This document shows positions 60,828 to 64,000 of a stretch of 64,000 nt of DNA, one piece after another; within the stretch, counting starts at the first letter, position 1; each line of letters starts with the position of its first letter. The stretch spans positions 1 through 64,000 of the forward strand of contig VGEP01000004.1 in assembly GCA_016869215.1 (NCBI GenBank), written 5' to 3'. A model generated the notes under the pieces. That model was not told where the DNA came from. It ran no database searches and was given only the letters and a program-made list of their open reading frames with translations. A program made the translations under genes and the position numbers. The DNA is from Alphaproteobacteria bacterium (GTDB lineage: Bacteria; Pseudomonadota; Alphaproteobacteria; Rhizobiales; Xanthobacteraceae).

Positions 60828-61798
60828 TGGCCGCAGGCGCCGACGCGCATCTCACCCCGATCGAGGTCGGGCTCACCGCCGCCATCGTCGCGGTCGAGGC
60901 CGACGAGCCGCGCATCCTGGTCGCCGCCGATCCGAAAAGCGACACCCGCGCCGGCCTGCCGTTCGGCCCGTTCGACCCGCTGGCGCATCGCACATTCGAG
61001 ATTGGACTTCGTTCATGGGTCGCAGCGCAGACCGCGATCAACGTGGGTTACGTCGAGCAGCTTTACACGTTTGGCGACCGGGGCCGGCACGCAAGCCCGG
61101 ACGACACCGGCGCGCACACGATTTCGATCGGCTATCTCGCGCTGACCCGCATGCCCAAAAACGCCGCGGGCCTGTTCGAGCCGTGGTACCGGTTCTTCCC
61201 CTGGGAGGATTGGCGCGACGGCAAGCCGGACATCCTCGACGACGCCATCGTTCCGCTGCTCGAACAATGGGCGCGCGGCGGCAAGAGCGAGCCCGCCCGT
61301 CCGCTCGGCCGTAAGGAGCGGCTGCGGCACTGCTTCGGCGCCGGCGGCTCGCCGTGGGACGAGGAGAAGGTACTGGACCGTTACGAACTGCTGTACGAGG
61401 CGGGCCTCGTCGAGGAGGCGCGCCGCGACGGCCGCGAGGCAATCGTGGCGCGCGGCAAAATTCCCCCGCTCGGCGAGCCGATGCGCTTCGACCACCGCCG
61501 CATTCTGGCGACCGCCATCGCCCGCCTGCGCGCCAAGCTGAAATACCGCCCGGTGGTCTTCGAGCTGATGCCCGACGTGTTCACGCTCACCGAGCTGCAG
61601 CGCACCGTCGAGGCGATCTCCGGCCGTCACCTGCACAAGCAGAACTTCCGCCGCCTGGTCGAGACCGCGGCGCTGGTCGAGCCGACCGGCGAGACCTCGA
61701 CCGCGACCGGCGGACGGCCCGCCGCGCAATTCCGCTTCCGCCGCGACGTCCTGCAGGAGCGGCCGGCGCCGGGCCTGCGCGTTGGTGGCCGGGCATAA
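60827..61798 (+). CDS. NrtR-like NUDIX-fold/winged-helix regulator (COG4111)
   Basis: 323 residues. A Nudix-like N-terminal domain (about 10-140) has lost the catalytic residues (PFGPFDPLAHRTFEIGLRSWVAAQT where GX5EX7REUXEE is expected). The C-terminal winged helix region (about 215-310, FELMPDVFTLTELQRTVEAISG, KQNFRRLVE) is typical of NrtR-type ADP-ribose sensors. It may repress NAD-related genes and respond to ADP-ribose. The start ATG overlaps the phosphatase stop (TGATG); a GTG three bases earlier is also open. Confidence 0.85.
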   Translation: MAAGADAHLTPIEVGLTAAIVAVEADEPRILVAADPKSDTRAGLPFGPFDPLAHRTFEIGLRSWVAAQTAINVGYVEQLYTFGDRGRHASPDDTGAHTISIGYLALTRMPKNAAGLFEPWYRFFPWEDWRDGKPDILDDAIVPLLEQWARGGKSEPARPLGRKERLRHCFGAGGSPWDEEKVLDRYELLYEAGLVEEARRDGREAIVARGKIPPLGEPMRFDHRRILATAIARLRAKLKYRPVVFELMPDVFTLTELQRTVEAISGRHLHKQNFRRLVETAALVEPTGETSTATGGRPAAQFRFRRDVLQERPAPGLRVGGRA

Positions 61799-61952
61799 AC
61801 CAAGCCCGTTCCGCTATTGAACTTTTTCGGGCGATGCGCCGACCAAAGACGGCGTGGCTTGTCGCGCGGCGCACGCGCGCGTGTCCTATGACCGTTTCAC
61901 GCGGTATCGGCACCGGGCCGGTTGACGTAAGATTGGATTCGCGGGGGCTCCG

Positions 61953-64000
61953 ATGGAATTTCTACCGCTGGTGCTGATCGTCCTGGCGTTCCCGGTCATC
62001 GCGATCGTGGCGCTGGTGAAGGCGGTTAACCTCAACGAACGCATGCGCAGATTGGAAGCGCGGTTCGGGGCGCTCGAACTGCAGCTAGCCAGCGCGCCGG
62101 CCGCAGCCACCCAGCCCGCCGCTCCGGCCCCTGAGTCCGAACCGGCCCCGGCGGCCGAGCCGGAGCGCCCCTCCGAGGCCACCACCGAGACGCCACCCAA
62201 AACCGCTCCCGCGCCTGACGCGATCGCATCGCCGCCCGTGGCGCCTGTTGACGCCCCAAGCTTCGAGGAGCGCTTCGGCACGCGCTGGACGGTCTGGATC
62301 GGCGGCGTGGCGCTCGCGCTCGGCGGCATCTTTCTGGTCAAGTACTCGATCGAGGCCGGCTTGCTCGGGCCCGGCATGCGGCTGTTCTTCGGTGCATTGT
62401 TTGCGGCGTTCCTCGTCGGCGCCGGCGAATGGACCCGCCGCAAGGAATTGCTCTCGGGCTTCGCCGGGCTGCCGACGGCACACATCCCGAGCATACTCAC
62501 CGCGGCCGGCACCGTCGCTGCATACGCTACGGTTTACGCAGCCTACGGCCTCTACGGCTTCATCGGCCCGGCGGCGGCGTTCGTGCTACTCGGCGCGGTG
62601 GCGCTGGCGACGCTTGGGGCGGCGCTGCTACACGGCCCTGCGCTCGCGGGCCTCGGTCTCGTCGGCGCTTATGTGACGCCAGCGCTGGTATCGACGGGCG
62701 AAGCAAACTTCTGGGCGCTTTATCTCTATCTGGCGGTGGTCACCGCCGCGGCCTTTGCGCTGGCACGGTTTCGGCTGTGGCGCTGGCTCGCGATGACCGC
62801 AGTCGCGTTCGGCGTGTTCTGGATTCTTCCGGGCCTCGATGGCATCGAAACCGGACGGCTCGGCGTCGCTCCGCACCTGTTCCACGCCGTCGCAGGCTTC
62901 GCCCTGGCCGCGGCGCTGATCGTGTCCGGATTGTTCTACGGGCCGACGGCCGAGCCGGGAAAGCCCTCCCCGGTGTCGGCCATCGCGCTCGCAGGCTATC
63001 TGTTCGGCGCGCTGCTGGTGGTCCTCGCCAGCAAGCACGATCCGGCGGCACTGGCCGTTTTCACGCTGCTCGCGGCCGCAACCCTTGCCATCGCATGGCG
63101 CACGGACGCAGCGTCGTTCGCGGTGCCGGTTGCGGCGCTGTTTGCCGTGACGGTGATTGCGCGCTGGTCGTTCGCGCCCGAGATCGCGCAACTGATCGCG
63201 GCGCCCGGCGCCGCCGGCGAGGCCGCGCCGCAGCCCTGGCGTGCCGACCTTGGCGCGCATTTGGCGCTCGGATGCGCATTTGCGGCGCTGTTTGGCGCCG
63301 GCGGCTATTTCGCGCAAGGCCGCTCGCCGGCGTCCCTGCCGCCGATCCTGTGGAGCGCCGCAGGCGTCGCGGTCCCGATCCTGATCCTGATCGCGCTGTA
63401 CTGGCGGATCGCCGGCTTCGAGCGATCGATCCCGTTCGCGGGCCTGGCGCTGCTGCTGGCCGCGATCAACGCCGTCGCGGCCGAAACTCTGGACAAGCGC
63501 GCGCCCGCTCCGGGCATCGCCGCGGCTGGCGCGCTCCATGCCGTCGGCGCGATCGCCGCATTGGCGCTGGCTCTGACGTTTGCGCTGGAAAAAGGCTGGC
63601 TCACCGTGGCGCTGGCGCTCACCGTGCCGGGTATCGCCTGGGTCGCCGACAAGCGCCCGCTGCCGATGCTGCGTCCGCTCGCCGCCGCCATGGCCGCCAT
63701 CGTCATGGCGCGCGTCGGGTGGGGGCCGACAATCGCGGGCGATCATCCCGGCACGATGCCGATCTTCAACTGGCTGCTTTACGGCTACGGCGTGCCCGCA
63801 CTGGCATTCTGGGTCGCCGGCCATCTGATGCGCAAGCGCGGTGACGACAAGCCCGCCCGCATCGTCGACGCCGCGGCGATCCTGTTCACAGTGCTCGCAG
63901 TTTCGCTGCAGATCCGGCATCTGACCACCGGCGGCGACATTTTCGCCGCCCGCTCAAGCCTTGCCGAACTCGGCATGCAGGTGTGCGCGAGCCTCGCCAT
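61953..64000 (+). CDS. DUF2339 large membrane protein (3' end beyond window)
   Basis: The first about 682 residues are seen. An N-terminal helix (about 2-24) is followed by a coiled coil (NLNERMRRLEARFGALE), then an Ala/Pro-rich linker to about 105, then the conserved DUF2339 segment FEERFGTRWTVWIGGVALALGGIFLVKYS. Many hydrophobic helices (about 20) follow. The product reaches the end of the window without a stop. Its role in the envelope is unknown. Confidence 0.9.
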   Translation, partial: MEFLPLVLIVLAFPVIAIVALVKAVNLNERMRRLEARFGALELQLASAPAAATQPAAPAPESEPAPAAEPERPSEATTETPPKTAPAPDAIASPPVAPVDAPSFEERFGTRWTVWIGGVALALGGIFLVKYSIEAGLLGPGMRLFFGALFAAFLVGAGEWTRRKELLSGFAGLPTAHIPSILTAAGTVAAYATVYAAYGLYGFIGPAAAFVLLGAVALATLGAALLHGPALAGLGLVGAYVTPALVSTGEANFWALYLYLAVVTAAAFALARFRLWRWLAMTAVAFGVFWILPGLDGIETGRLGVAPHLFHAVAGFALAAALIVSGLFYGPTAEPGKPSPVSAIALAGYLFGALLVVLASKHDPAALAVFTLLAAATLAIAWRTDAASFAVPVAALFAVTVIARWSFAPEIAQLIAAPGAAGEAAPQPWRADLGAHLALGCAFAALFGAGGYFAQGRSPASLPPILWSAAGVAVPILILIALYWRIAGFERSIPFAGLALLLAAINAVAAETLDKRAPAPGIAAAGALHAVGAIAALALALTFALEKGWLTVALALTVPGIAWVADKRPLPMLRPLAAAMAAIVMARVGWGPTIAGDHPGTMPIFNWLLYGYGVPALAFWVAGHLMRKRGDDKPARIVDAAAILFTVLAVSLQIRHLTTGGDIFAARSSLAELGMQVCASLA

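Overview
The window is GC-rich, densely coding DNA from an alphaproteobacterium, most likely a Hyphomicrobiales member near Bradyrhizobium, Rhodopseudomonas or Pseudolabrys. This rests on several things: the ribB - aroC - fabI housekeeping block, a RibB with a degenerate RibA-like tail, a DUF1194 protein, TIGR02301, RT0821-type and DUF2339 proteins, Bug-type receptors, TAXI/DctPQM TRAP transporters, a CtrA-type box, a FixK/FNR-type box, and intergenic palindromes of the kind seen in that order. The genus is inference.

Layout. 0-13.4 kb is core metabolism and envelope: an IS630 transposase end, a VWA protein, ribB, aroC, a tiny lysine-rich peptide, a histidine phosphatase, fabI, an ECF sigma/anti-sigma pair (sigma gene frameshifted), a CbpA-like DnaJ, a lipoprotein, pdxH, an SDR, an FG-GAP protein, corA and an L,D-transpeptidase. 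13.4-23.9 kb holds an amidase, a SolA-like oxidase, an acyl-CoA ligase, a DUF898 - M48 protease - DUF1499 operon, an MBL hydrolase, and a patch of small ORFs bracketed by composite repeats.

23.9-31.4 kb is the most unusual part. It is a six-gene minus-strand operon with two paralogous ~700-residue exported proteins (carboxypeptidase-regulatory-like domain, c-type haem motif CxxCH, probable beta-propeller), two small histidine-bearing membrane proteins, a short carboxypeptidase-regulatory-like protein and an exported amidohydrolase. I know of no named function for the set. It looks like a periplasmic redox or hydrolysis pathway coupled to the membrane. A Bug receptor and a class II aldolase lie divergently beside it.

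33.3-41.7 kb carries a luciferase-like monooxygenase, a CtrA-box-associated small protein, an IlvD/Edd sugar-acid dehydratase linked to a fused TRAP permease and TAXI receptor, an orphan Bug receptor and a PilZ protein. 41.7-46 kb has small regulatory proteins, tRNA-Pro(CGG), an MmgE/PrpD protein, twin palindromes, a TsaC/Sua5 protein and a Phd-PIN toxin-antitoxin pair. 46-53 kb is a catabolic and uptake cluster: FAD oxidase, LigA- and LigB-like extradiol dioxygenase subunits, a VOC dioxygenase, a decayed Bug receptor with a FixK/FNR box beside it, and a DctPQM TRAP transporter. 53-64 kb returns to housekeeping: HMCES/YedK, NUDIX, TIGR02301, a frameshifted two-receiver regulator, a dihydroorotase-type hydrolase, ygfZ - tag - HD, a tyrosine phosphatase with an NrtR-like sensor, and the start of a large DUF2339 membrane protein that runs off the window.
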